A DNA stretch of 64,000 bases from Streptomyces sp. NBC_01454 (GCF_036227565.1 NZ_CP109460.1:7006001-7070000), one strand, 5' to 3'. Shown: positions 46,263-54,731, counted from the stretch's first letter. Translations and numbers: made by a program. Notes: generated by a model from the letters alone, not told the origin.

Positions 46263-46479
46263 GCGGCGGTCGGTGGCCAGGTGCCGGCGGGCGGGCCGTG
46301 GGGGGCACGGCCCTCGTCGCACTCGGGGCGGCCGGCCCGCTGGGCGGTGACCGGGCAGGCTGGGCCGTCCGGGCCGTCCGCGTGGTCCTCCCGTCCGCAG
46401 GCCGTACTACCGGGGGAGTACGCCCGCGCACTGCCCCGGGCTGACGTCATCGGGCTCCGGTGCGGTCTAGCGTGACCGT

Positions 46480-47775
46480 ATGGAGAATGCACGGCCGACG
46501 TGGGTGCGGCGCTGCTCCGGGCCGTTGGGGGCGCGGTGGGCGGCGGCTGCTTCCGGGGGGTGGTGGGGCCGGTCCGGGGCCCGGCTGACCCGGTTGCCCT
46601 GGCTTTCGACGCTGGTGGTGGCGGTTGCCGTGACGGCGGGGTCGGGCTTCGCCGGGCACAAGCAGCCCGGGCGCGTGCCGGTGGACTCCCTCGCCCGCGT
46701 CCTGCTGATCGGGGGCGCGGCGCTGCTGCTCTTCCGGCACCGCTACCCGCGCGCCGTCGCCCTCGGCACGGCCGCCGTCACCGCCGTCTACCTCGCGGCC
46801 GGCTACCCGTACGGGCCGGTCTTTCTCACCCTCGCGCTCGGCGCGTTCTCGGCGGTGGTCGCGGGGCACCGCGCGGTCGCGTGGTGCGCGCTGGGCGGGG
46901 TGTGGGTCTCGCAGGTGCTGGTCGCCCACTGGCTCTACCGCTCGCTGCCCCCGCACGACGGGCCCGGTCCCTGGGGCCAGGAACTGCTCGCCCTCGTCTG
47001 GGTGGTGGCCGTGATGGCGCTCTCCGAGCTGGTGCGGGTGCGTCGTGAACAGCTGGCGAAGGCCGGGGCGGAGCGGGCCGCCGCGGAGCGCCGGCGGGCG
47101 GACGAGGAGCGGCTGCGGATCGCCCGGGAGCTGCATGACGTACTCGCCCACAGCATCTCCGTCATCAACGTCCAGGCGGGCGTGGGCCTGGCGCTGCTCG
47201 ACCAGGACCCGGAGCAGGCGCGGACCGCGCTGACCACGATCAAGGACGCCAGCAAGGAGGCGCTGGGGGAGGTCCGCCAGGTCCTCGGCGCCCTGCGCAC
47301 TCCCGGCGAGGCGCCGCGCTCCCCGGCCCCCGGACTGGACCGGCTGCCCGAACTCACCGAGCAGGCGCGGCACGCCGGTCTGGCCGTGGACATCACCACC
47401 GAGGGCACCCGGGCCGCGCTCGCGCCCGGCACCGATCTCGCCGCCTTCCGCATCGTGCAGGAGGCGCTCACCAACATCGTCCGGCACTCCGGCTCGCGCA
47501 CGGCCCGGGTGCTGCTCCGCCCTCTCCCCGGGGTGCTGGAGATCCGGGTCGACGACGACGGACCGGCGACCTCCGGCGCGGGCGAGCCATCCGGTGGCGG
47601 CAACGGACTGGTCGGGATGCGGGAGCGGGCGGCCGCCCTGGGCGGCACCGTTGAGGCGGGCCCACGCCCGGACGGCGGCTTCCGGGTCCGGGCACGCATC
47701 CCGCTGGCCGGGGCGCAGGAGCCCGACCGGGCCCCGGGTACGGTGACCCCGGCCGCCCCCGAGGAGGAGTCATGA
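46480..47775 (+). CDS. Sensor histidine kinase (HisKA_3 type)
   Basis: 431 residues. Four or more TM helices lie about 40-185; a coiled coil with EQLAKAGAERAAAERRRADEERLR leads to the phosphoacceptor His219 in RELHDVLAHSISVI. The ATPase domain has FRIVQEALTNIVRHS (N box) and GNGLVGMRERAAALGG (G box). It senses an unknown membrane or extracellular signal. The ATG has no ribosome site; TAGCGT is 6 nt upstream, so a leaderless mRNA is likely. Its end overlaps the regulator gene (ATGA). Confidence 0.95.
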   Translation: MENARPTWVRRCSGPLGARWAAAASGGWWGRSGARLTRLPWLSTLVVAVAVTAGSGFAGHKQPGRVPVDSLARVLLIGGAALLLFRHRYPRAVALGTAAVTAVYLAAGYPYGPVFLTLALGAFSAVVAGHRAVAWCALGGVWVSQVLVAHWLYRSLPPHDGPGPWGQELLALVWVVAVMALSELVRVRREQLAKAGAERAAAERRRADEERLRIARELHDVLAHSISVINVQAGVGLALLDQDPEQARTALTTIKDASKEALGEVRQVLGALRTPGEAPRSPAPGLDRLPELTEQARHAGLAVDITTEGTRAALAPGTDLAAFRIVQEALTNIVRHSGSRTARVLLRPLPGVLEIRVDDDGPATSGAGEPSGGGNGLVGMRERAAALGGTVEAGPRPDGGFRVRARIPLAGAQEPDRAPGTVTPAAPEEES

Positions 47776-48437
47776 TCCGGGTACTGCTCGCCGACGACCA
47801 GCTGCTGGTCCGGGCCGGCTTCAAGGCGCTGCTGGACGCCCAGCCCGATGTCGAGGTGGTCGCCGAGGCCGCGGACGGGCAGCAGGCGCTGGCCGCCGTC
47901 CGCGAACACCGCCCGGACATCGTCCTGATGGACATCCGGATGCCGGTGGTGGACGGCCTGGCCGCCACCCGCCGGATCACCGGGGACCCACAGCTGGCGG
48001 CGGTGAAGGTCGTCATGCTGACCACCTTCGAGCTGGACGAGTACGTCTTCGATGCCCTCCGCTCCGGCGCCTCCGGCTTCCTGGTCAAGGACACCGAACC
48101 GGACGAGCTGCTGCGGGCCGTGCGCGCGGTCGTCGTCGGCGACGCGCTGCTCTCGCCCGGTGTCACCCGCCGTCTGATCGCGGAGTTCGCGGCCCGCTCC
48201 AAGGAGCCGGCCGCGGCCGGTGCGCTGTCCGAACTGACCGAGCGGGAGCGGGAGGTGATGGCGCTGGTCGGCATCGGCCTGTCCAACGAGGAGATCGCCC
48301 GCCGGCTGGTCGTCAGCCCGCTCACCGCCAAGACGCATGTCAGCCGCACCATGGTGAAACTGGGCGCCCGTGACCGCGCCCAACTGGTCGTCCTGGCCTA
48401 TGAGTCGGGGCTCGTGCGGCCCGGCTGGCTGGGCTGA
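47772..48437 (+). CDS. NarL/LuxR-type response regulator
   Basis: 221 residues. Receiver domain with the acidic pocket LLADDQ and phosphoacceptor Asp54 (VLMDIRMP), Thr in MLTTFELDEYVF, Lys in LVKDTEP. The LuxR HTH is LTEREREVMALVGIGLSNEEIARRLVVSPLTAKTHVSRTMVKLGARDRAQLV. Coupled to the kinase gene. Targets are unknown; the flanking genes are not obviously related. Confidence 0.95.
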   Translation: MIRVLLADDQLLVRAGFKALLDAQPDVEVVAEAADGQQALAAVREHRPDIVLMDIRMPVVDGLAATRRITGDPQLAAVKVVMLTTFELDEYVFDALRSGASGFLVKDTEPDELLRAVRAVVVGDALLSPGVTRRLIAEFAARSKEPAAAGALSELTEREREVMALVGIGLSNEEIARRLVVSPLTAKTHVSRTMVKLGARDRAQLVVLAYESGLVRPGWLG

Positions 48438-48481
48438 ACGGGAGGGACGGTGTCCCGGGCGGGGCTGGTCGGGTCGGAGCC

Positions 48482-48507
48482 GGGGTGGGGCGGGGCGGGG
48501 GCGGGGG
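48482..48507 (+). repeat. Five G-runs with single-nucleotide loops (G-quadruplex candidate)
   Basis: Runs of 4, 4, 4, 5 and 5 G are separated by single T or C bases, starting 45 nt after the response-regulator stop. In RNA or single-stranded DNA this is an ideal G4-forming stretch. It sits in a convergent spacer. Confidence 0.7.
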
Positions 48508-48541
48508 CGGCCGGCGGAGCGGCGGATCGGCGGACCGTGTC

Positions 48542-48589
48542 CCGGTGTTCGGACTCCCCGGTGTTCGGACTCCCCGGTGTTCGGACACC
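48542..48589. repeat. Three 16-nt tandem repeats
   Basis: CCGGTGTTCGGACTCC occurs at 48542-48557 and 48558-48573; a third copy at 48574-48589 has one change (GGACACC). The spacer between the response-regulator and MDMPI genes thus holds both this array and the G-rich stretch. Confidence 0.8.
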
Positions 48590-48610
48590 CCCGTCCTCAG
48601 GTCCCCCTCC

Positions 48611-49372
48611 TCAGATACTTCCGCGCTCCCGCCACAGCTGCGGCAGCGTCTCATCGCCGGTGATCGTCAACGCGTCCCACGGCAGACGGTTCCACAGGGC
48701 GAGGTACAGCTCCTCGGCCGGGCCCTCGATCGTGCAGTCCACCGGCTTGCCGGCCTCCGGGCCCTCGGCGTCCGGGGCCGTACGCACCGTGCGCGGCGGG
48801 GCGTCGGAGAGCCGGACCGTCCAGTCGGCGCCGGGGGCATCCGTCGCGCGCAGTCGCAGCGAGCGGGGGAGGTCCGTACGGAGCTTGCTGCGGTCGCCGG
48901 AGTGAATGCCCGTCAGTATTTCGTCGATGCCGTCGGCGGCGAAGGCGGACGGGAGCGGGGTGAGGGAGGCACCGAGCGCCTGCTGGGCGTCGGCGCGGTG
49001 CACCGAGGTCTCGTGTGCCTGGCGGCGCGCCCAGAACGTCAGGGGGGACGGGGCGGGCAGAAACGTCCAGGCCGTCAGGTCCTGCGGGGCGGAGTGCAGG
49101 GCCAGGACGAGCTGGTGATGGCCCTCGCGCAGCCAGCCGACGAGCTCGCCGTCGGGCAGGTCGGGAGCCTCCGGGAAGGAACCGGGCTGGTCCTTCCCCT
49201 GGGTCACGAACTCCGTCGCCCAGCGGTGGACCCGCCCGATATGGCTGACCAGATCCCGCATCTGCCACTCGGGACAGGCCGGAATCCGGGCGTCCGGCCC
49301 CGCCTCCTCGGCGGCATCGGCGAGCAGGCTTCCGTCCAGTCGCAGCGTTTCGACGAACTCGGTGATCTCCAT
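48611..49372 (-). CDS. Maleylpyruvate isomerase-family, mycothiol-dependent enzyme
   Basis: 253 residues. An N-terminal MDMPI metal-binding domain (LLADAAEEAGPDARIPACPEWQMRDLVSHIGRVHRWATEFV) supplies His ligands, with a third in HETSVHRADAQ. A C-terminal MDMPI domain follows from about residue 170. Such enzymes use mycothiol as cofactor for isomerisation or conjugation. ATG 49372 has only a weak ribosome site. Confidence 0.9.
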   Translation of the reverse strand: MEITEFVETLRLDGSLLADAAEEAGPDARIPACPEWQMRDLVSHIGRVHRWATEFVTQGKDQPGSFPEAPDLPDGELVGWLREGHHQLVLALHSAPQDLTAWTFLPAPSPLTFWARRQAHETSVHRADAQQALGASLTPLPSAFAADGIDEILTGIHSGDRSKLRTDLPRSLRLRATDAPGADWTVRLSDAPPRTVRTAPDAEGPEAGKPVDCTIEGPAEELYLALWNRLPWDALTITGDETLPQLWRERGSI

Positions 49373-49627
49373 GCCCCAGAGTGTGCCAGCCGGCACTGAC
49401 AACGGACCCGCGCGGGTCCGGCCCCGGCCGGCCCGCGCCACGTCCACCGACCCGACGTCACCCGCGCTGACCTGCACGGCAGCGGTCGTTGCGGACTCAA
49501 CCACTTTGCGTTCGCCCTGGGTTGGGACACCGCACCAAGAGGTACCGCGGAGCCCTCCCCCCCCCACGACGCAGCACGCCGCGCTACGACGTACCGCGGA
49601 GGGCCCCGTCACACCCTGCCGCCCGCC

Positions 49628-50860
49628 TCACCGGCAGGCGGTGTGGTGCGCCCCGCGGGTGACGTACGCGATGCCGGCCGCGACCGCGGCGAGCAGGGCG
49701 ACCGTGGTCAGGGCGAGGGGCAGGCCCGCCGCCTCGGCGAGGAAGCCGATGGCGGGCGGGCCGAGCAGCATGCCGCCGTAGCCGACCGTGGAGGCCACGG
49801 CGACGCCGTCCGGTCCGCCGGCCTCGCCGGCGCGGGCGATGGCGATGGGGAAGATGTTGGCCAGGCCCAGGCCCGCGACGGCGAAACCGGCACCGGCCGC
49901 CCAGACCGTCGGGGCGAGCGCCCCCAGCAGCATGCCCGCGGTCGCCGTCGTTCCGCCCGCGATCAGCGCCCGCGCCGCGCCGAAGCGCTGGACGAGAGCG
50001 GTTCCGGACAGCCGTCCGACGGTCATCGCCAGTGCGAAAACGGCGTAGCCCGCGGCGGCCGTCCCGGGGCCGGCGGCCAGGTCCTGGGTGAGGTGCAGTG
50101 CGCCCCAGTCGGCCATCGCGCCCTCGCCGTAGGCGGTGCACAGGGCGATCAGCCCGAACACGACGACCAGGCGCCGTCCCCGTCCCGCGCGCCCGCTCGA
50201 CGGCCGGCTCTCCGCGGCCGCCGTGCGCCGCTCGGGGACGACCGGTGCCGGGTGGGTGTGCAGCGAGCGCCCCGCGACGGCCGTCACCAGCAGCCCGAGC
50301 ACGGCGAGGAGCGTGAGGTGGACGGTGGGGGGCAGGCTGCCCGCGACCAGCCCGCCGAGTCCGGCGCCGAGCATGCCGCCGAGGCTGAAGGCGGCGTGGA
50401 AGCTGGGCATCACCGGGCGCCGCAGGGCGCCGATGAGATCGACGGCGGCGCTGTTCATCGCGACGTTGAGGGAGCCGTAGGCGGCGCCGAAGACCAGCAG
50501 GACCAGGCCCAGCGCGGTGGCCGAGTGGGTCAGCGGCGGCAGCACGATGCTCAGGGCGAGGGCGGCCGCGGAGGCGGTGGTCACGGTATGGCTGCCGAAC
50601 CGCCGGCACAGCCGCCCGGTGATCATCATGAAGGCGACCGCGCCGGCCGACACGCCGAGCAGCGCGAGTCCGAGGGTGCCCGCCCCGGCGCCGGTCTGCG
50701 CCTTGATCGCGGGGATCCGGACGACCCAGCCGGCGAAGAGGAAGCCATCCATGGCGAAGAACGCCGTGAGGGCGATGCGGAGAGGGGTGAGGTGTGGATC
50801 GGCGGCGAGGGGGCCGCGGTGCGTGGTCAGGGCGGCCCGTATTTTGTTTAGTGTCGGCAC
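49628..50860 (-). CDS. MFS transporter
   Basis: 410 residues with about 12 TM helices in two halves of six, joined by an Arg-rich loop (about residue 195). The pattern FAMDGFLFAGWVVRIPAIKAQTG, with later GRLCRRFGSH and GEGAMADWGALHL, is seen in small-molecule or sugar exporters next to ROK repressors. GTG 50860 has TATTCT 6 nt upstream and no ribosome site. It is divergent from the ROK regulator with only 17 bp between start codons, so the two share a promoter zone. Confidence 0.9.
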   Translation of the reverse strand: MPTLNKIRAALTTHRGPLAADPHLTPLRIALTAFFAMDGFLFAGWVVRIPAIKAQTGAGAGTLGLALLGVSAGAVAFMMITGRLCRRFGSHTVTTASAAALALSIVLPPLTHSATALGLVLLVFGAAYGSLNVAMNSAAVDLIGALRRPVMPSFHAAFSLGGMLGAGLGGLVAGSLPPTVHLTLLAVLGLLVTAVAGRSLHTHPAPVVPERRTAAAESRPSSGRAGRGRRLVVVFGLIALCTAYGEGAMADWGALHLTQDLAAGPGTAAAGYAVFALAMTVGRLSGTALVQRFGAARALIAGGTTATAGMLLGALAPTVWAAGAGFAVAGLGLANIFPIAIARAGEAGGPDGVAVASTVGYGGMLLGPPAIGFLAEAAGLPLALTTVALLAAVAAGIAYVTRGAHHTACR

Positions 50861-50896
50861 AAAGTCAGAATAGAGGGGTGACCCAGACTCGGACAA
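50844..50896. promoter_or_regulatory. Compact bidirectional promoter with overlapping -10 elements
   Basis: Plus strand: TTGTTT (50844-50849), 16-nt spacer, CAGAAT (50866-50871), then GTG 50878. Minus strand: TTGTCC (50896-50891), 18-nt spacer, TATTCT (50872-50867), then GTG 50860. The two -10 hexamers overlap by five bases and each -35 lies inside the first codons of the other gene. Both messages would be leaderless. GTG-TCGG-CAC (50851-50860) could be a small operator half-palindrome. Confidence 0.55.
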
Positions 50897-52098
50897 CCAG
50901 GTTGGAGCGGGGCCGTGGCGCACTCGGTCCCGCACTGGAGCTCGTACACACCGGACGCGCGCCCACCCGCGCCGTCCTGACCTCCGAACTCGGCGTGACC
51001 CGCGCCACCGCGGGGGCGGTGGCCGCCGAGCTCGAAGCGCTCGGCCTGATCATCGTCGACTCCCGGCCGACCGCCTCGGCAGGCTCCCAGGGGCGCCCCT
51101 CGCACCGGCTGTCCGTCGCCGAGAGAGGGCCGGTCGTGCTCGCCGCACAGATCCACGCCGACGGGTTCCGGGTCGCGCTGGTCGGCCTCGGGGGCCGCAT
51201 CGTGGCGACCTCGACCGGCTGCGGCACCATCCCCGCCGACCCGACGCACGTCCTCGCCGACGCCGTCGGGGCCGGTGCGGAGCTGCTGCGCGAGACCGGA
51301 CGGCGCTGCCTCGGCGCCGGCCTGGCGGTGCCCTCCGCGGTCGCCGAACCGGACGGTGAGGCCCTCAACCCGCTGCACCTCGCCTGGCCCGCGGGCGCCC
51401 CCGTCCGCGAACTGTTCCTGCGTGCGCTCACCGCCGCCGGCATCCCGGGGGTCACCGACGCGATCGGCTTCACCGGGAACGACGTCAACCTCATGGCACT
51501 GGCCGAGCACCGCCACGGCGCCGGCCGGGGCGCCCGCGATCTGCTCTGCGTGGCCTCCGGCCACCGGGGCGTCGGCGGGGCGCTGGTGCTCGACGGCCGT
51601 CTGCACAGCGGCAGTTCGGGCCTGGCGCTGGAGGTCGGCCATCTGACGGTCAACCCCGAAGGGGCGCCCTGCCACTGCGGCAGCCGCGGCTGCCTGGACG
51701 TCGAGGCGGACCCGCTCGCCTTCCTCGGCGCCGCGGGCCGCGAACCGGGCCCCGAGGTCTCCCTGCTCCAGCAGGCCGCCGATCTGCTGCGGGACGAGTA
51801 CGCCGATCCGGGCGTCCGCGCCGCGGCCGACCTCCTCATCGACCGACTCGGCCTCGGGATCGCCGGGCTCGTCAACATCCTCAACCCCGACCGCATCGTC
51901 CTCGGCGGGCTGCACCGCGACCTGCTGAAGGCCGACCCGGAGCGGCTGCGCGCGGTGGTCGCCGACCGCAGCCTGTGGGGCCGCAGCGGCGGGGTGCCGA
52001 TCCTGCCCTGCGGCCTCGACCACAACAGCCTGGTCGGCGCGGCGGAGCTGGCCTGGCAGCCGGTGCTGGACGATCCATTGGTCATCCTCGACCGGTAG
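50878..52098 (+). CDS. ROK-family transcriptional repressor
   Basis: 406 residues. A winged HTH (PALELVHTGRAPTRAVLTSELGVTRATAGAVAAELEALGLI) precedes a ROK sugar-kinase-like domain with GVGGALVLDGRLHSGSSGLALEVGHL and zinc motif CHCGSRGCLD. It represses until a sugar or sugar phosphate binds. GTG 50878 is leaderless by the promoter geometry. Target: the divergent MFS gene and itself. Confidence 0.93.
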   Translation: MTQTRTTRLERGRGALGPALELVHTGRAPTRAVLTSELGVTRATAGAVAAELEALGLIIVDSRPTASAGSQGRPSHRLSVAERGPVVLAAQIHADGFRVALVGLGGRIVATSTGCGTIPADPTHVLADAVGAGAELLRETGRRCLGAGLAVPSAVAEPDGEALNPLHLAWPAGAPVRELFLRALTAAGIPGVTDAIGFTGNDVNLMALAEHRHGAGRGARDLLCVASGHRGVGGALVLDGRLHSGSSGLALEVGHLTVNPEGAPCHCGSRGCLDVEADPLAFLGAAGREPGPEVSLLQQAADLLRDEYADPGVRAAADLLIDRLGLGIAGLVNILNPDRIVLGGLHRDLLKADPERLRAVVADRSLWGRSGGVPILPCGLDHNSLVGAAELAWQPVLDDPLVILDR

Positions 52099-52133
52099 GG
52101 GCCGCCCGCGAACGGACGTCCTAGGCTGCGCTC

Positions 52134-52517
52134 ATGATTCCCGAAGCGGTCGCGCGCAGCCCGTACGTCAGCCTGGTCACCTACCGCAGGAACGGCACCC
52201 CGGTGGCCACCCCCGTGTGGGCGGTGGCCGAAGGCGCTGAACTCCTGGTGTGGACGCGGGACGACAGCGGGAAGGTCAAGCGGCTGCGCAACGGCGCGCG
52301 GGTGACCGTCACCCCGTGCGATGTGCGCGGACGGATCGCCGAGGGCGCGCAGAGCCTCGAGGGCACCGGCCGGCTTCTGGAGGGAAGTGCCGCGCTCGGC
52401 CGGGTGCGTAAGGCGATGGCGCGCAAATACGGGCTGCGGTTCCGGCTGATGGACGGCGTCGGCGCACTGGTGCGCGGCGGGCGGCGGCCCCATGTGGGGA
52501 TCTCCGTCACGCTGTAG
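52134..52517 (+). CDS. PPOX-class F420-dependent oxidoreductase
   Basis: 127 residues, split-barrel flavin/F420 fold: YVSLVTYRRNGTPVATPVWAVAEG, LLVWTRDDSGKVKRLRNGARVTVTPCDVRGR, and LEGTGRLLEG. It reduces an unknown acceptor with F420H2 or FMN. ATG 52134 has TAGGCT 6 nt upstream and no ribosome site. Its 3' end overlaps the convergent gene by 11 bp. Confidence 0.9.
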   Translation: MIPEAVARSPYVSLVTYRRNGTPVATPVWAVAEGAELLVWTRDDSGKVKRLRNGARVTVTPCDVRGRIAEGAQSLEGTGRLLEGSAALGRVRKAMARKYGLRFRLMDGVGALVRGGRRPHVGISVTL

Positions 52518-53490
52518 CGGGTGCGACCGTTGCCCGGCCCGGGTGCGGAGTCCGCGGCCAGGCGGCGGCGAAGGCGCGCGCCGGGTTGGCGGTCAGGCAC
52601 TGCGTCACCAGGTCGGCGCCCAGGGCGAGTTCGAGCCGTGCGCGGTGACGGCGCAGCAGATGCGGCATGCCCGGGCCGCCGTGGACCGACCGGGCGTCGG
52701 CCGTCGTGGTGTCGCCGCCCAGCAGGATCCGGTCGGCGAAGCCCGCCCCGGCCAGCGCGGCCAGCGCCTCCGGGAGGCGCCAGTCGGTCGCGTGATGGGC
52801 TCGCGAGGGGCCGTCGAACGCCAGATACGCCCCGGCCGCGGCGGCCGCCCGGTGCACCATGACGTCCGGTGCGCGGTTGAGGTGGCCGAGGATCACCCGG
52901 TCCGGCGGGACCGCCCACTCGCCGCAGAGCAGGTCGAGCACGTCCAGGGCTCCGGTCCCCAGCTCCAGATGGACGCCGATCGCGGCGCCGGTGGCCCGCT
53001 GGGCCTCGGCGGCCGCGGCCATGGTGTGCCGGGCATGCCGGTCCAGCCCGTGGAAACCGCCGGCTACCTTGATCATCCCGGCGCGGGGGCCGGTGCCGCC
53101 GATGCCCTCGGTCAGCTCGCTGACGAACAGTGCGGCCGGATCGGAGCCGACCCGCTCCAGCACCTCGGGGGCGTAGTGCACCGCCTGGTGGAGCCCGGTG
53201 GCCGCGACGATCCGCACCCCCGACTCCTTTGACAGCCTCGGGAGTTCGGCCGCGCCCCGGCCCATGCCGTACGGCGTCCACTGGATCACCGCCGCGCCGC
53301 CGGCCGTACGGAAGGCGCCCAGCTCGGCGGCCGCGGCCCCGGGGTCGTCCAGCTCCTGACCCGGCAGGAGGGGGCTGTGCAGGAAGAGGTGGTCGTGGGC
53401 GTTGCAGATGCCGAGATCACCGGGGGCGATGTCGCCCAGGACCGTACGGATGGTGGGCGCGGCCGGGTCGGGTGCGGGGGCCGGGGTCAC
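52507..53490 (-). CDS. Phosphotriesterase-family metal-dependent hydrolase
   Basis: 327 residues. Amidohydrolase-barrel metal ligands: His-x-His in NAHDHLF, Lys in MIKVAGG, His in GVHLELGTG and ILGHLN, Asp in LLGGDTTT. Members hydrolyse lactones, phosphotriesters or aryl esters. GTG 53490 overlaps the stop of the DUF4865 gene; a second GTG at 53493 is possible. It is the last gene of a TetR-DUF4865 operon, so it is likely induced by the TetR ligand. Confidence 0.9.
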   Translation of the reverse strand: MTPAPAPDPAAPTIRTVLGDIAPGDLGICNAHDHLFLHSPLLPGQELDDPGAAAAELGAFRTAGGAAVIQWTPYGMGRGAAELPRLSKESGVRIVAATGLHQAVHYAPEVLERVGSDPAALFVSELTEGIGGTGPRAGMIKVAGGFHGLDRHARHTMAAAAEAQRATGAAIGVHLELGTGALDVLDLLCGEWAVPPDRVILGHLNRAPDVMVHRAAAAAGAYLAFDGPSRAHHATDWRLPEALAALAGAGFADRILLGGDTTTADARSVHGGPGMPHLLRRHRARLELALGADLVTQCLTANPARAFAAAWPRTPHPGRATVAPATA

Positions 53491-54071
53491 CACTGCCGCC
53501 CCGTGACCGGTCGCCCGGCGTCCGGGGTGGACAGATGCAGCACCTGGAAGCGCGCGCCCGCGGCTCGCGGGGAGGTGTCGGCCCACAGGGTGAAGTGCAC
53601 CAGCTCCCAGTGGTGGGGATCGAGGGCCAGCGCCGTGGTGTGCACACCGTCCGTCGTGGCCAGTTCCTCGTGCGCGGCCGCGGCCTGCGCCACGACGGTG
53701 GCCGCGTCGGCGTCGTCGGCGAGGGTTTCGGTCCGCCGGGTGAAGGCACGGGGGAGGGTGTCGGCGGCCGGGCCGCGCCCGTGGAACAGCCCCTGCCAGT
53801 GCCGGACGGCCGGCCGTCCGAAGTCGCGGACCACGCCGCGGAATCCGTCACCGAGCAGGAAGCGGTTCATGGCCTCCGGAGCGGACCATAGGTAGAACGG
53901 CGCGTACTGGTTGACCGGCGAACCGTCGACGCCGCGCTCGCGGATGCCGTACGCCTTGAGGGCGAGCCCGGCGTACTCGTCCAGAAGGTGGCCCCGGGAC
54001 GCCACCCGGGCCCGGATGATCTGCATGTCGTAGTCGGCGGGCAGGGTGATCGCGTACTGCATGGCGTGCAT
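53487..54071 (-). CDS. DUF4865 family protein
   Basis: 194 residues, dimeric alpha/beta barrel-like fold typical of DUF4865: MQYAITLPADYDMQIIRARVASRGHLLDEYAGLALKAYGIRERG, YAPFYLWSAPEAMNRFLLG, FRGVVRDFGRPAVRHW. Often beside tautomerase or TetR genes; function unknown. ATG 54071 follows GGAG at 6 nt (ATG 54062 is internal). Probably co-transcribed with TetR upstream (29 bp gap). Confidence 0.88.
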   Translation of the reverse strand: MHAMQYAITLPADYDMQIIRARVASRGHLLDEYAGLALKAYGIRERGVDGSPVNQYAPFYLWSAPEAMNRFLLGDGFRGVVRDFGRPAVRHWQGLFHGRGPAADTLPRAFTRRTETLADDADAATVVAQAAAAHEELATTDGVHTTALALDPHHWELVHFTLWADTSPRAAGARFQVLHLSTPDAGRPVTGRQW

Positions 54072-54100
54072 GACGTACTCCGTACGGGCGGGGGAGGGCT

Positions 54101-54703
54101 TCAGCTGGTGAGGCCCGCGGCGGGGAGGACCTGTGCGGCGAGCAGCGACAGCACGCCCTGGACGGCGGCGTCGAAGGGGGCGGTGTCGTCCGCGGCGCGG
54201 GCCAGGACGTAGCCGCCCTGGACGACGGCCGCGACGGTCGCGGCGCTGGCCACCGGATCCAGCCCGTCGGCCAGTTCGCCGCGGCGCTGCCCCTCGGCGA
54301 GGACCTCGGTGATCCGGTCCCGCAGCCGGCCGAACATCTCGTCCAGCGGCGCCCGCAGCTCGGGGCTGTCCACCACCTCGCGGTCCTGGGTCATCCGGCC
54401 GACCGGGCAGCCGCGCAGCACCTGCCGCTCGCGCAGCAGATAGGCGGCGACCCGGTCGTACGCCGTGCCGGGGGCGGCCAGGCATTCCTCGGCGGCCTCC
54501 GTCATGTCCTGCACGGTCCGCCGGAGCGCGGCGAGGGCGAGGTCGGACTTGCCGGTGAAGTGGTGGTACATGCTGCCCTGGCCGGCGTCCGCGCGCTCCA
54601 GGATGGCCTTGGGGCTGGTGCCGACGTACCCGCGCTCCCACAGGAGTTCCTGGGTGCTGCGCACCAGCCGCTCCCGTGTACCGGGCCGTTCCTGAGTGCT
54701 CAT
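54101..54703 (-). CDS. TetR-family regulator (AcrR-like)
   Basis: 200 residues. HTH: TRERLVRSTQELLWERGYVGTSPKAILERADAGQGSMYHHFTGKSDLALAAL. The C-terminal TetR_C domain has LRGCPVGRMTQDREV, as in LmrA/YxaF-type regulators. It heads the DUF4865-phosphotriesterase operon and has an upstream palindrome. Confidence 0.93.
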   Translation of the reverse strand: MSTQERPGTRERLVRSTQELLWERGYVGTSPKAILERADAGQGSMYHHFTGKSDLALAALRRTVQDMTEAAEECLAAPGTAYDRVAAYLLRERQVLRGCPVGRMTQDREVVDSPELRAPLDEMFGRLRDRITEVLAEGQRRGELADGLDPVASAATVAAVVQGGYVLARAADDTAPFDAAVQGVLSLLAAQVLPAAGLTS

Positions 54704-54711
54704 GCGTGGAC

Positions 54712-54731
54712 TGTACATACCAGTAGTTACA
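54712..54731. promoter_or_regulatory. Candidate operator of the TetR operon
   Basis: A 20-bp symmetric site of the form TGTA-nn-TAC-nn-GTA-nn-TACA lies 9 bp before the start codon. The symmetry fits a TetR dimer and would give autorepression of the whole operon. Confidence 0.65.

Noticed and set aside
46442..46449. TGACGTCA palindrome before the kinase gene
   Set aside because: Only 8 bp, and its spacing to the -10 is too long to be a -35; occurrence by chance is plausible.
49556..49565. Run of nine C residues between the MDMPI and MFS genes
   Set aside because: Homopolymer in a non-coding gap; likely simple slippage with no evident function.
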